Shown here: piece after piece, positions 1 through 9,247 of the stretch
How the letters are laid out: the number at the start of each line of letters is the position of its first letter
How positions within the stretch are numbered: the stretch's first letter is position 1
From: Phaeobacter sp. 11ANDIMAR09
GTDB taxonomy: Bacteria > Pseudomonadota > Alphaproteobacteria > Rhodobacterales > Rhodobacteraceae
Length of the DNA stretch: 64,000 bases
Assembly (NCBI RefSeq): GCF_001294455.1
Contig: NZ_LIKT01000024.1
Span: 1 to 64,000, forward strand
Direction of reading: 5' to 3'
The notes under the pieces: model-generated
What the model saw: only the letters and a program-made list of their open reading frames with translations
Database searches by the model: none
What the model was told of the DNA's origin: nothing
Made by a program: the position numbers and the translations under genes

Positions 1-2
1 TT

Positions 3-656
3 GCTTCTGATTGGCCTCGGCGTTCGACCAGGCCAAACACCAAAGGCGAAGTTGTTCACCCGCTACACGGTGACCGGTCAGCGGAATGGTATTGTCTTCA
101 CTGCGAAGGCAAAATCACGGGCGCTCAAATCGCTGACAATCTTTGGCACTGCCCCAGTTGTGGTGCGTCTCCTCTGAATATCTTCACTTCGCCGTGGTGG
201 TTGGAAGAAAGCGATGAGGAGCCTCAGGCTGTAGAATGCTCCGCCGATTGGAAACGGCCAGAGCCCGAGGTCGACTTGGTGGATTCCAGGCCAACCCTGA
301 AGCTGAATGAGGACAGTATTTCCTTGTTTCTACGGATTGCCCTTCTTGAAGATGCCACCAACCCGGGAGAGCGGCTCGGTGCTTTGCTGGCTGAGATCAC
401 TGTCGATGATGAGAACGATGCTTGGATCACCTTCGATGAAGACCTTTGGCCTGAAGGCAAGGACCCGGATGCGGCCATCGCGGTTGCCGACAAACTTGGT
501 ATCGAGCTCGAGCTTGCAATGACCTGTATGACGTCTCCGTTCACTTGGCCGGGTTTGGGACACGTAACTGCCAGCACCAGCGAGTATCTCGGGCATCTTC
601 TGGACGCATACGAAGAACATGGGGTCATTGTTCGCAAAAGTGATGACCATGAGTGA
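3..656 (+). CDS. Partial hypothetical protein with zinc-ribbon motif (5' end outside window)
   Basis: The reading frame is open from the left edge to the TGA at 654-656, so the true start lies outside the window. A TTG at 201 is only an internal codon. Residues encoded at about 93-161 contain two CxxC pairs (YCLHC and HCPSC) 15 residues apart, the layout of a small zinc ribbon. The rest is acidic with no recognised catalytic motif. The family is not recognised. The position upstream of DUF736 and other plasmid accessory genes suggests a plasmid housekeeping or accessory role, but function is unknown. Confidence 0.6.
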   Translation, partial: ASDWPRRSTRPNTKGEVVHPLHGDRSAEWYCLHCEGKITGAQIADNLWHCPSCGASPLNIFTSPWWLEESDEEPQAVECSADWKRPEPEVDLVDSRPTLKLNEDSISLFLRIALLEDATNPGERLGALLAEITVDDENDAWITFDEDLWPEGKDPDAAIAVADKLGIELELAMTCMTSPFTWPGLGHVTASTSEYLGHLLDAYEEHGVIVRKSDDHE

Positions 657-669
657 TTGAGCGCCACTT

Positions 670-696
670 GGCTCCACCGGCAATTTCGGTGGAGCC
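670..696 (+). terminator. Hairpin downstream of the zinc-ribbon gene
   Basis: Perfect 10-bp stem (ggctccaccg / cggtggagcc) with a 7-nt loop, 13 bases after the stop at 656. Only a short T-poor tail (ttggtg) follows, so termination may be weak or Rho-assisted. Confidence 0.5.
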
Positions 697-1296
697 TTGG
701 TGAATCATCTCGGGTACGCTCAGTATCTGCGCACCGTCACGCGCTTCACTCAAAACCATCAGCTCACCGATCCGCTGTTGAAAGACGACATCCTCGACCA
801 CCATCGTCACTTGCGCGTGGATTTGGATGCCAAGTCCGTGACCATCAAGCGGCAGATAATTTCCCACAAGTCGTACTTTGCCTGACGCACAGATCGGAGC
901 AGTGCCCTGCCCTCTCACTTTGCCGACGCCCACATTTCGGTTCTCATCCCTCGGCGCCTGCCCCGCCCGATTGACCCGGACACACTTAAAGTCGTCTTGC
1001 ACGCAGAATCTGGGCTGACTAGCGTCGCAATGAGGCCAGTAAGCCTTGGTCCGACATGACAAAAAACCGAGCCTTAGGTCTATTTGTGGGCTTTTCAGAT
1101 GAGGCAAGCAGCTCTGGTCATTCGGCAAGTCAGCCTATGAAGTATTCTTTTGCGCGTGAACCTTCGAATTGGGCGTCGCAATCACCCTTTTTGCCAACTT
1201 TCCTCACCACACTTACCTCAAACCGCCCTGAGCGGATCAACCCCGCAAGGGGGTTCCCCTATGCTGCGCTACGGTGATCCGCGGTCGCCATGAGAC
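697..1296. other. 600-bp stretch without a supported gene
   Basis: Short open frames exist on both strands (plus 697-885, minus 625-1128) but neither has a convincing ribosome binding site or a recognisable family. It may be a decayed gene. The last 100 bases must hold the promoter for the DUF736 gene at 1333. Confidence 0.4.
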
Positions 1297-1332
1297 GTGC
1301 TCAATTCGTCACTTAGAAAAAGGAAAATTGAC

Positions 1333-1647
1333 ATGACACTCGAAGGTACAATCACCCGCACAAACGAAAACACTTTCACCGGCTGGATCGCCTCCCTGAC
1401 ATTCGATGTCGACATCGCAATCTCAGAAAACCCTCACAAGAAGACCGAAAAGCACCCAGACTTTGAAATCACGGCCAAATCCACGCGCAATCGCTCCATC
1501 CGCATCGGCAGTGCCTGGAACGCCACCAGCCAAGCTGGCAATGACTACCTCTCCGTGGCAATCAACTTTGGCGCCGGAGAAATTCGTGCCAATGCCGTCA
1601 AAACCGAGAACGACGGCGAATACCGCTTCATCCCCTACACAAATTGA
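1333..1647 (+). CDS. DUF736 family protein
   Basis: 104-residue protein starting at the ATG at 1333, with an aaaaggaaaa ribosome site just upstream; a longer GTG-started frame at 1297 is less likely. The pattern fits DUF736: an N-terminal beta strand ending in FTGWIASL, a central RIGSAWN segment, and SQAGNDYLSVAI toward the C-terminus. DUF736 proteins are small, predicted beta-rich proteins of unknown function, very common on alphaproteobacterial conjugative plasmids beside par and transfer genes. A strong hairpin follows, so the gene is probably monocistronic. Confidence 0.85.
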   Translation: MTLEGTITRTNENTFTGWIASLTFDVDIAISENPHKKTEKHPDFEITAKSTRNRSIRIGSAWNATSQAGNDYLSVAINFGAGEIRANAVKTENDGEYRFIPYTN

Positions 1648-1654
1648 TCAGGTT

Positions 1655-1680
1655 AGGCGCGGACCAGGTCCGCGCCTTTC
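1655..1680 (+). terminator. Rho-independent terminator after DUF736
   Basis: Perfect 10-bp GC-rich stem (aggcgcggac / gtccgcgcct) with a 3-nt loop, starting 7 bases after the DUF736 stop and followed by tttc. Confidence 0.75.
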
Positions 1681-1910
1681 ACACGATTTTGTCGCCACAA
1701 AAGCACGGGGACAGGACAGCTGTTTTGGCGCAACTATGAAATCGATGGGACAGCCGTTGCGTTCATTGTTTCAAATCGCCATTGTACGTAATTGGTTTTC
1801 AACATTTTTTTCTAAGAAATTAGAATGCTCAAACTTTAAGAGCCGCGTGTAGAGAAACTGCTATAAATAGAGCAGTGTGACGCTCCCTGCCCTGCTTGTG
1901 AATTGAACCG

Positions 1911-3440
1911 ATGCCAAACGACATAAACGAAATACTTAGACAAATCGGCCCCGCTCTTACAACCAAATACATCGCCCGGCTCATCGAACAAGGCGTGCGT
2001 CCTGCAACCGCGCGCAAACAAGTACAACGGGCTACTGTTGGCTATCACAAACTCGCAGGCCTACGGTTCGAGAAAAACACTCGCTTCATTTTTCGCGCAC
2101 AAGACTACGACACACCTGCCTTTTGGCGGAATTTGGAAGCGGCCTTCTATACGCATGGAAAAAGCTATTGGGGAGCAGTCGTAAACCTACGCGCCAGAGG
2201 CGGCATCTGTCGGAAAGAACGGTTTGCGCAGATTTCTGGGGCACCAATCCTGCGCAAAGGCCAGCTTTCGCCAGACGTCATCCTGGACCGTCTCAAGGCC
2301 GTGAATATCCTCGACGAAATTGTTGACGGTGAGCAGACCTTTATTCACTTCAAACCTCGATTTATGCGAACAGCACCCCTTGAAATGATCAGGGCCAACG
2401 AGCTCGTGGAGTTTGTTGCGCTTCACGGCATTCAGGTGTGGGCCAAACGGCTGGGTCTTGGCAGCTACAACCAGTTTAACATGCGCGACGAAGACACCCC
2501 GCCGATTGTCTCGGGCATGACATTTGATCTGAGCGCTCCGGCCTACTTCCGCCCCCTTCTCCAAATGATGGACGGCAAGCCAAAGCCTGGCTTCTTGGTA
2601 TGCGATATCAACCTGCAAGACGTCATTACAGAACCGGAGGTCGAGGCCTTTGTGCGCAAATGCGACGGTGCCGCATTCTCTCCGAAAATCGGTCGGATCA
2701 TGCCGATGCTCGTCGCGGATCTCTTCTCAACATCAGGACTGGCCTTGGCCAAGCGCAAGGGCATACTCGCAATAACGCTCGAAAACCTCTTCGGCATCGA
2801 ACTTGCCAAGGCACTGCGAGATCTCGTCAAGTTGCTCACCAATGCCGGCGCGACGGCCTCTGTCAATCCTGAGCATCTCTCCCAAGTCATGCGCGTCCTT
2901 ACAAAGGTCCAGGGAGCTTCGGCAAACTTGCGTGGTGCACTCTTTGAGCTCGTGATCGGAAGCTTGGTGAAAGACGTTGAAGGTGGATATCTGAAAACCG
3001 GGCAGAGAATCCGGGAAATGGACACTGGCCTCAAAGCTGAAATCGACGTTCAGCTCGACAAGGAGAACAATGCTGGCTTTCTAATCATCGAGACCAAAGC
3101 AAAGCTACCCGGAGCTCGCGTCAGCCAAAAGGACGTAGAGCGGTGGTATTCAAATCGTGTTCCACTCATCTACCGCATTCTCAATACAGGCTACAAGAAA
3201 GTCGAACGTCCTTTTCACTTTGAAATCTGGACCAATGGTACCTTTGCCGCGTCAGCTCTGACATGGTTAGAAGCTCAACCAAAGGCACGTGACGGCTATA
3301 CCGTCGGCTGGAAAGACGGCGCAGCCCTAAAGACCTACGCAGATCGCGCATCGAATGTCTCTTTGCGTGAAATGCTAAACGAGCACTATTTCAGGAGCGC
3401 GTTAACGTCGGTGGTTAACTCGGACGTCGTTGACGATTGA
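1911..3440 (+). CDS. PD-(D/E)XK nuclease-fold protein with N-terminal helical/winged-helix region
   Basis: 509 residues from the ATG at 1911. The N-terminus (about 5-45: EILRQIGPAL..., RPATARKQVQRA) looks like a small DNA-binding helical domain. The C-terminal third carries a restriction-endonuclease-like core: E346 in GALFELVIG, D379 in EIDVQL, and E394-T-K396 in IIETKAK, followed by a conserved-looking helix with W at the end (KDVERWY). This E...D...ExK order is the usual catalytic set of the PD-(D/E)XK fold. No methyltransferase or helicase gene lies next to it, so it is not a classical restriction system. Likely an orphan defence or DNA-processing nuclease. The nuclease-fold call is fairly firm; the biological role is inference. 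Confidence 0.6.
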   Translation: MPNDINEILRQIGPALTTKYIARLIEQGVRPATARKQVQRATVGYHKLAGLRFEKNTRFIFRAQDYDTPAFWRNLEAAFYTHGKSYWGAVVNLRARGGICRKERFAQISGAPILRKGQLSPDVILDRLKAVNILDEIVDGEQTFIHFKPRFMRTAPLEMIRANELVEFVALHGIQVWAKRLGLGSYNQFNMRDEDTPPIVSGMTFDLSAPAYFRPLLQMMDGKPKPGFLVCDINLQDVITEPEVEAFVRKCDGAAFSPKIGRIMPMLVADLFSTSGLALAKRKGILAITLENLFGIELAKALRDLVKLLTNAGATASVNPEHLSQVMRVLTKVQGASANLRGALFELVIGSLVKDVEGGYLKTGQRIREMDTGLKAEIDVQLDKENNAGFLIIETKAKLPGARVSQKDVERWYSNRVPLIYRILNTGYKKVERPFHFEIWTNGTFAASALTWLEAQPKARDGYTVGWKDGAALKTYADRASNVSLREMLNEHYFRSALTSVVNSDVVDD

Positions 3441-4018
3441 TGATTGATGATAGGCTTAGATAGCATATTCATATCTTAGGATGATAACTGCCTCTGCAAA
3501 AGCTATTCAGGGGCTCCTGCCCCGCCCTGAGGGCGTGCCAACGCCGCTCTAGGCTTCGTCCGACAGGCCGTCCTGCGCCCAGAACACCGCTCCCCTACCC
3601 CATTGATCCAATAGGCGCCCTCCAGTCTCAAAGATGAGCCAGGATGCCTTCTTTGTCTCATATGGGCTCTGAGGCGCTGTGATCTGCCCATTCGGGTCAC
3701 GATCAGCTGGTGAAACGGATCTCGCCCGATCCTGTCTCAATGGTCCCTTGGGGTTCGCGCAAGCGCGATACGCCGCTGCGGGACAGACGCTTTAGAACCC
3801 GCTGGGTTCTCGCGCGCGCAACCCCAAAAGAGCAAAACCGTGTCCTCGGGCTACGCCTGCGGGCCGCACCACTTTCGCGCTTTTGGGGTGTGCGCTTGCT
3901 CACTCCGGCACTTCGCCAGTGGGTCAGGTTTTAGAGACGACGCCCTCAAGGGCTTTTCTCAAAACCAGACGACCAAAAGGGCAACGACCCCACCCACACC
4001 ACAAAGGAGTAAGCCGAT
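3441..4018. other. Intergenic region upstream of the DUF3768 gene
   Basis: No convincing gene. A minus-strand open frame at 3549-3740 (63 codons, TTG start) has protein-like composition but no ribosome site or family match and could be a gene remnant. The 3' end has an aaaggag ribosome site for the gene at 4019. Confidence 0.35.
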
Positions 4019-4402
4019 ATGGCCCAAGCAAACGAAGATCGCAGCGAAGCTGAAACCAACGCAACCATTGCGGAACAAAACGACAGGTTTCGCACCACTT
4101 GGGGGGCAGATTTTACTGTTCCCGGTCAAATCATGTTGACGCGCGGCGTGGCCGATCTGTCGCCAGCCGCCAAAGCCATCATTATGCAGCGGGTGCAAAC
4201 CTTCTCAGAGTTTACCGAAGACAACGATCCCTACGGCGATCACACCTTTGGGGCCTTTGAGTTCGAGATCGCGGGCAACAGCTACCACATATTCTGGAAA
4301 ATCGACCTTTACGACAAGGACTACAGCATGGGCAGCGATGACCCAGCAAACGTGGCCGTCACACGGCGCGTACTCACCGTCTTACACGCCTCTGAATACT
4401 GA
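4019..4402 (+). CDS. DUF3768 domain-containing protein
   Basis: 127 residues, ATG at 4019 preceded by cacaaaggagtaag. It matches the DUF3768 pattern I recognise: an early 'I..QNDRFR' segment, 'MLTRGVADL', 'TFSEFTEDNDPYGDHTFG', 'FWKIDLYDKD' and the terminal 'VTRRVLTVLHASEY'. DUF3768 proteins are small soluble proteins of unknown function that travel with ParB-like genes on alphaproteobacterial plasmids. Here the ParB-like gene follows 109 bp downstream, consistent with that linkage. Confidence 0.8.
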   Translation: MAQANEDRSEAETNATIAEQNDRFRTTWGADFTVPGQIMLTRGVADLSPAAKAIIMQRVQTFSEFTEDNDPYGDHTFGAFEFEIAGNSYHIFWKIDLYDKDYSMGSDDPANVAVTRRVLTVLHASEY

Positions 4403-4511
4403 ACGCGATGCACCCTTAGTTCGGGAGCATCCACTCAGTGCCAGCCCTTCAAATCAACAATCGACGGGCGAGGCACATTCAACCCATCACCTCAAAACAA
4501 GGATAAATTCC

Positions 4512-6323
4512 ATGAATGATCAATCAAACATCCCCGTCACCTTTGAGGAAATCCCCTTCGCTGACTTGCATATCTCTGACCTCAATCCACGAAAGGTTGT
4601 CAACGAGGCCAGCATCATCACGCTTGCAGAAAACATCCGCGCTTACGGTCTTATTCAAAACCTCGCAGGCTTTCGCGAAGAAACAGGCGTTGGCGTGGTT
4701 GTGGGTGGACGTCGCTATCGTGCCCTCGCATTACTGCAAGATGATAAACGATTTCAAACGGTTACCGTCAATATGGCCCCAGATCAGGCGACGGCAGAGT
4801 ATTGGGCAACGTCCGAGAATGCACAACGCGAAGCCTTGCACCCCGCCGATGAAATCCAAGACTTTGGCGCAATGGAGAAACGTGGAGCCACCGTCGCCGA
4901 CATCGCTACGGCCTACGGCGCAACCGAGGCCCATGTCTATCGCCGCCTTGCACTGGCCACCCTCCCCTGCCCCGTCATTGACGCTCTGCGCAGTGGTGAC
5001 ATCAGCCTTTCAAATGCCGCTGCCTTCACCATCAGTGATGATGAAAAATTGACACTTGAGGTTTTGGAGAACGTGCGCGGCGTCGGTGAAAGCGATCACC
5101 GCATCAAAAAAATGCTCAAACCCGACGCCATCAAGGACAGTGATCGCAAAGCCGTCTATGTCGGCCTTGATGCCTACAAGGATGCCGGAGGCCGCACGAG
5201 CAGCGATCTCTTTGCAGACGAGGTCCTGATCGATGATCCCGCCATCTTAGATGACTTGTTTGGCAAAAAGCTGGCAGAAGCGTCGGAAGGCTTGATCGCC
5301 GAAGGCTGGAAATGGGCTGAACCCATCAATGACAGCTACATCGGATGGTATCAGATCGACGAGATGAAGCTGGTACGCATCTATGCGGAAAACGGCGATC
5401 TGACCGAAGAACAAGGCGAAGAATACGATGCCTTGGCCGAACTGGCCGAAAGCGATGTCTTGGACGACGAGGGCCAAGCCAAACTGGAAGCGCTGCAGTC
5501 GATCCTAGACGGGTCATTCACGGATGAGCAGAAAGCCCATGCGGGCGTCCTTGTCTATGTGGACAGTCGCGGCGAGGTGCAGTGTGAGACAGGCCTCATT
5601 CGCGGCACGGACAAGAAAGCAGCAATCGAGGCCGGCGTCTTGGCCAAATCCAACCACGCAGGCAGCAGTGGCACCAAGTCGTCCATTTCCAATAAGCTGC
5701 GTATCGATCTGGATCGTATTGCAACGGGATCGCGCCAACACGCGTCTTTACGCGATCCGGAGATGCTGCTGGCCCTTCTCGCGCTCCAGCTTTCTGGCAA
5801 GTCAGGCTACACAAACGTGCTGGGCTTGCGCGAAACCGAAGTGCCAAACGTACCCACGACCGAAATGGCGGGCTACGCGCTGGACGAGCGGCTCACCAAG
5901 GCGACCCGACCCGCCAAATTTGGCAGTGACATGGGACGCGTCTTCCGCGCCTACAAAGCAAAAGGCCCAGAATTCATCATGGAGGAAATCACCCGCCATC
6001 TCGCCTCCCTGCTGATGGTCGATGAAGACTTGGGCGAAACGATCGACAAAGCCGTCAAAACCGATATCCGTGAGAACTTCACGCCAACGGCAGCGAATTT
6101 CTTTGGTCGCGTCGGCGGGCCATACCTCGTCAATCTCTGGTGCAAGTTACTGGACCTCTCCGAGGATCATCCAACCGCAACCACCTTCGCCAAGCTGAAA
6201 AAGAGCGAAAAGGCCGAGAAGATGGAAGCGCTCTTTGGCGATCCCGAAATGCGCAACGCTCACAACATCACCGAAACCCAAGCCAAGCGCATCGACACGT
6301 GGCTCCCTGAAGGAATGGTTTGA
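4512..6323 (+). CDS. Large ParB/RepB/Spo0J-family protein
   Basis: 603 residues from the ATG at 4512, preceded by aaggataaattcc; the open frame continues upstream to 4248 but that part overlaps DUF3768 and lacks a good start. Residues about 10-110 form a ParB N-terminal (CTPase/nuclease-like) domain: 'LNPRK', 'LAENIRAYGLIQNL' and 'VVGGRRYRAL'. A helix-turn-helix-like stretch follows ('ADIATAYGATEAHVYRRLALA'). The long acidic C-terminal half is typical of the plasmid-accessory ParB proteins about 600-700 residues long, not of segregation ParB (about 300). Since RepB supplies partition here, this protein probably has another DNA-related role. Function is inferred. Confidence 0.8.
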   Translation: MNDQSNIPVTFEEIPFADLHISDLNPRKVVNEASIITLAENIRAYGLIQNLAGFREETGVGVVVGGRRYRALALLQDDKRFQTVTVNMAPDQATAEYWATSENAQREALHPADEIQDFGAMEKRGATVADIATAYGATEAHVYRRLALATLPCPVIDALRSGDISLSNAAAFTISDDEKLTLEVLENVRGVGESDHRIKKMLKPDAIKDSDRKAVYVGLDAYKDAGGRTSSDLFADEVLIDDPAILDDLFGKKLAEASEGLIAEGWKWAEPINDSYIGWYQIDEMKLVRIYAENGDLTEEQGEEYDALAELAESDVLDDEGQAKLEALQSILDGSFTDEQKAHAGVLVYVDSRGEVQCETGLIRGTDKKAAIEAGVLAKSNHAGSSGTKSSISNKLRIDLDRIATGSRQHASLRDPEMLLALLALQLSGKSGYTNVLGLRETEVPNVPTTEMAGYALDERLTKATRPAKFGSDMGRVFRAYKAKGPEFIMEEITRHLASLLMVDEDLGETIDKAVKTDIRENFTPTAANFFGRVGGPYLVNLWCKLLDLSEDHPTATTFAKLKKSEKAEKMEALFGDPEMRNAHNITETQAKRIDTWLPEGMV

Positions 6324-6329
6324 AGAAAA

Positions 6330-6355
6330 GGCAGGGCGCTGACAAGCACCCTGCC
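6330..6355 (+). terminator. Hairpin after ParB-like gene
   Basis: 11-bp stem with one G-U pair (ggcagggcgct / agcaccctgcc) and a 4-nt loop, starting 6 bases after the stop. No T-run follows, so it may protect the mRNA end rather than terminate. Confidence 0.5.
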
Positions 6356-6389
6356 CTAGCCTCTCCAATCCTTGTGGTGAGGATCAACT

Positions 6390-6415
6390 GGCTTCGCTGC
6401 GGCGGAGCCTTTTTT
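6390..6415 (+). terminator. Rho-independent terminator
   Basis: 8-bp stem (ggcttcgc / gcggagcc, one wobble pair), 4-nt loop, then a run of six T. This is the probable true end of the DUF3768-ParB transcript. Confidence 0.75.
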
Positions 6416-6470
6416 GCGTTCGAACGGCATCCGAACCAAACGCCCGCAGAATCCAATCTTGCAAGGGTGA

Positions 6471-6508
6471 CCTGAACGGTCGGGGACAAACCCCCCTGCC
6501 CGTTCAGG
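6471..6508. other. Long inverted repeat upstream of repA
   Basis: 9-bp perfect arms (cctgaacgg / ccgttcagg) flank a second, shorter potential stem (cgggg ... cccc). It lies 330 bp before repA. It may be a structured RNA or a protein-binding site; nothing decides which. Confidence 0.35.
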
Positions 6509-6659
6509 CCCGGCGCTATTCGCGCGGAATCGCTAACGCGAAAGGAGAGCCGATTCGGGCCATAGAATTATCAACAACAATTTGGGCATGTCGTATTTCG
6601 ACCTACCATATCTTGTCAAACGCCGCCGAAGAACTGATATTCTTATGATTATCAACCCT

Positions 6660-6788
6660 TTAGCCGCCAAACTTGGCCTCTAGATGCGACAACTGCCTCA
6701 GCTCCTCTTCAGTCAGAAAGCAAAAAAGTATTGTCTGTGTATAAGTTGCGTGCAACAAGACTACTTGTCGCAATGTGCCGCAAATCAC
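6660..6788 (-). CDS. Possible 42-residue protein antisense to the repA leader
   Basis: Minus-strand frame with a GTG start at 6788 and TAA at 6660. The C-terminal half reads like real protein (FLTEEELRQLSHLEAKFGG). A competing ATG frame on the same strand is much shorter. No family is recognised and no clear ribosome site is seen. If real it would be transcribed away from repA. Confidence 0.25.
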   Translation of the reverse strand: MICGTLRQVVLLHATYTQTILFCFLTEEELRQLSHLEAKFGG

Positions 6789-6839
6789 GCATTTTAGCGA
6801 CGAAACACTAATGACCCACTAAGAGGTCGTGAGGGCAGT

Positions 6840-8042
6840 ATGGATTCGGATATAAAAACCGCACAAGCCAGCTCCATCGCAGCATCCATTGCCGCGAACG
6901 CTGCTCGTCTGTCAGAAGCGCTTAACAACCATATGCGCAATAGCTTCCAGCCCGATAGTAGAAAAGCACTGCGGAAATTCCATCCTGCTGAAGTTTCAGA
7001 GCTTACTGGCATCAGCATGTCAAACCTCAGAACACGCCATCAGGAAGGCGATTTCCCCGATGTAGAGTCTGATTCTAGGGGACGTAGACTCTATTCAGCC
7101 GAAGAAATCGACCAAATCCGCCATGTAATGGCTCGAACGGGCCGAAACGGGGAGGCTTATCTTCCTGGACGCCGTGAAAACGACGCCCTTCAGGTCATCT
7201 CCATCGTTAATTTCAAAGGTGGCTCAAGTAAAACGACGAGCGCTATCCATTTGGCTCAACGCTACGCATTACGAGGCTACAAAGTTCTTGCAATCGATAT
7301 GGATCCGCAAGCCAGCTTAACCACAATGTTCGGTTACCGCCCAGAGATCGAATTCGCTGAAAGCGGCACGGTTTATGACGCTCTCAAATATGAAGACCCG
7401 GTTCCCTTGAGCCAAGTCATCCGAAAGACGTATTTTCACAACCTTGACCTCGCTCCAGCGGGTCTCTTGCTGTCCGAGTACGAGACCGAAACCGCCTATG
7501 CGCTTCAACACAAAGTTGACCCACCGTTTACTCAACGACTAGCGATAGCCCTTGATGAAGTTGAGGCCGAATATGACTTGGTGATCATAGATTGTCCGCC
7601 GCAGCTTGGCTTTACAACGATGACGGCTTTGTTGGCTTCTACTGGCCTTCTGATCACGGTTGTTCCCAGCATGTTGGATGTCGCATCTATGGCGCAATTC
7701 CTTGAAATGGCTGGAGAAACTGTCCAAACTCTTGAAGAGGCCGCAGGGCCAATCGATTGGAATTTCCTCAAATTCCTAGTTGCGCGATATGAGCCAACAG
7801 ACGTGCCTCAATCACAAATGGCGGGTTTTCTGCGGTCCATTCTTCTCGATCAAGTCTTGACCACACCGATGCTCAAATCCACCGCGATCTCTGACGCTGG
7901 GATGACACAACAAACCATCTATGAACTGGACCCCTCACAGGTCGTAAAAAAGACACTAAACCGCATATTAGAGTCTGTTAATGGCGTTGCTGACGAGTTC
8001 GAAAAGACGATCCAGCAAGCTTGGGGAAGGGAAATTGACTAA
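6840..8042 (+). CDS. repA: RepA, ParA-type partition ATPase of the repABC operon
   Basis: 400 residues. An N-terminal helix-turn-helix region ('EVSELTGISMSNLRTR', about 52-67) precedes the ATPase domain. The deviant Walker A is FKGGSSKTTS and 'VLAIDMDPQASLT' carries the A' motif; 'YDLVIIDCPPQLGF' is Walker B. The long N-terminal DNA-binding part is typical of RepA of RepABC plasmids (type Ib ParA), which partitions the plasmid with RepB and represses the operon. The stop overlaps the RepB start (TAATG), implying translational coupling. Confidence 0.95.
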   Translation: MDSDIKTAQASSIAASIAANAARLSEALNNHMRNSFQPDSRKALRKFHPAEVSELTGISMSNLRTRHQEGDFPDVESDSRGRRLYSAEEIDQIRHVMARTGRNGEAYLPGRRENDALQVISIVNFKGGSSKTTSAIHLAQRYALRGYKVLAIDMDPQASLTTMFGYRPEIEFAESGTVYDALKYEDPVPLSQVIRKTYFHNLDLAPAGLLLSEYETETAYALQHKVDPPFTQRLAIALDEVEAEYDLVIIDCPPQLGFTTMTALLASTGLLITVVPSMLDVASMAQFLEMAGETVQTLEEAAGPIDWNFLKFLVARYEPTDVPQSQMAGFLRSILLDQVLTTPMLKSTAISDAGMTQQTIYELDPSQVVKKTLNRILESVNGVADEFEKTIQQAWGREID

Positions 8043-9019
8043 TGGCCCGTAGAAACCTGTTTCAGCCCCCTCCCCCGCCCGATGCGGACAACACTGTGGC
8101 ACCGGCCGAGGAGCAAAAGGGACGCTTTCCCAATACCGGCGCGATGAGCGGCGTGAAATCCACCTTGAAGGATGTCGCGAGTAATGCCGTCAGAGAAATC
8201 TCCGTTGATGTAATTGAAGAGAATGGCCCCAAGGACCGTCTTTCATTTACCGATGCCGAGGTCGCGGCGCTTGCAGAAAGTATCAAGGCTCACGGCCAGC
8301 AAGTGCCGATTATGGTGCGCCCCATCGCAGACAAACCTGGGCACTACAAGATTGTCTATGGCCGACGCCGATTGCGGGCGTTGCGAACGCTCAGCATTCC
8401 CGTCAAGGCACTTGTCAGGTCATTGTCCGATGAAGAGGCTATACTTGCTCAGGGCCAAGAGAACACCCAGCGTTTAGACCCAAGCTTCATTGAAAAAGCG
8501 CTCTTTGCGGCTGAGTTGGCCAGTAGTGGCTACGAACAAGCGGTCATTCTCGATGCCCTTGCCGTGGACAAACCAATGCTATCACGCATGACCAAAGTCG
8601 CACGATCGGTTCCAAAGGCAATCATTGAGCAGATAGGCTCCGCTCATGGTGTTGGACGTAGACGTTGGGAAGAGCTCGCGGATCAAATCCGTGGTTCCGG
8701 TATCGACCTCAAGCAGATCGCCGCAAAGATTCGGTTTGATGCCGCCAAGAACTCCGACGATCGCTTCGGCCTCGTCTGTGACGCGATCTCTCAGGTGCTG
8801 AAACCTGAAGACGCACCGAAGCCGACACCTTCCTCAAACCTCTCCATCAAGCTTAGTGATGGGACGGCTTTGGCAGAGCTCAAGGAAACAGCGCAGGGCC
8901 TGACGTTCAAGCTGTCGAAGTCCGAGACACCAGAATTTGCTCAATGGATGCGTGACAATGCTGAAGCTGAGCTTACGCGCCTCTATGAGGCGTGGCAGTC
9001 AGAGCAAAAACCTGACTGA
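8042..9019 (+). CDS. repB: RepB, ParB-type centromere-binding protein
   Basis: 325 residues; ATG overlaps the repA stop. The ParB N-terminal domain is at about 60-150: 'LAESIKAHGQQVPIMVRP', 'YKIVYGRRRLRAL' and 'GQENTQRLDPSF'. The RepB C-terminal domain follows. It binds parS-like palindromes and works with RepA in segregation. The two 16-bp palindromes in and after repC are the likely sites. It differs strongly from the 603-residue ParB-like protein at 4512. Confidence 0.95.
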   Translation: MARRNLFQPPPPPDADNTVAPAEEQKGRFPNTGAMSGVKSTLKDVASNAVREISVDVIEENGPKDRLSFTDAEVAALAESIKAHGQQVPIMVRPIADKPGHYKIVYGRRRLRALRTLSIPVKALVRSLSDEEAILAQGQENTQRLDPSFIEKALFAAELASSGYEQAVILDALAVDKPMLSRMTKVARSVPKAIIEQIGSAHGVGRRRWEELADQIRGSGIDLKQIAAKIRFDAAKNSDDRFGLVCDAISQVLKPEDAPKPTPSSNLSIKLSDGTALAELKETAQGLTFKLSKSETPEFAQWMRDNAEAELTRLYEAWQSEQKPD

Positions 9020-9062
9020 ATATCGACCGAGCAGTAAAACTTAAAAAAGGAGCACGACCAAC

Positions 9063-9130
9063 AACCCAAAAAAGAAAGAGCCCCCCAAGGTTTCCCTAGG
9101 AGAGCCCAATCTGTTCTTTGCACTTTCAGA
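9063..9130 (-). ncRNA. Candidate antisense RNA (ctRNA/incA-type) between repB and repC
   Basis: The 228-bp repB-repC gap is where RepABC plasmids encode a short counter-transcribed RNA that limits RepC synthesis. On the minus strand a small hairpin (cctagg / ccttgg with one mismatch, about 9089-9104) is followed, after a GGGGGGCTC segment, by the T-rich run ctttctttttt ending near 9066, the form of a terminator. The 5' end is not determined from sequence. Position plus terminator support the call; borders are approximate. Confidence 0.4.
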
Positions 9131-9247
9131 TTTACCAGCTTCTCCACGCCAGTCAACAACAACCGATTCGGTTGCCAGAGATTTGCGGCCTTTTTTCTGA
9201 TTTTCAGTAATATCGGTGCCTTTCGCTACAGGTTGTCGTGAAAAAAC

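Noticed and set aside
625-1128. 167-codon minus-strand frame
   Set aside because: Overlaps the end of the zinc-ribbon gene, has no ribosome site and no recognisable family; probably chance or a decayed gene.
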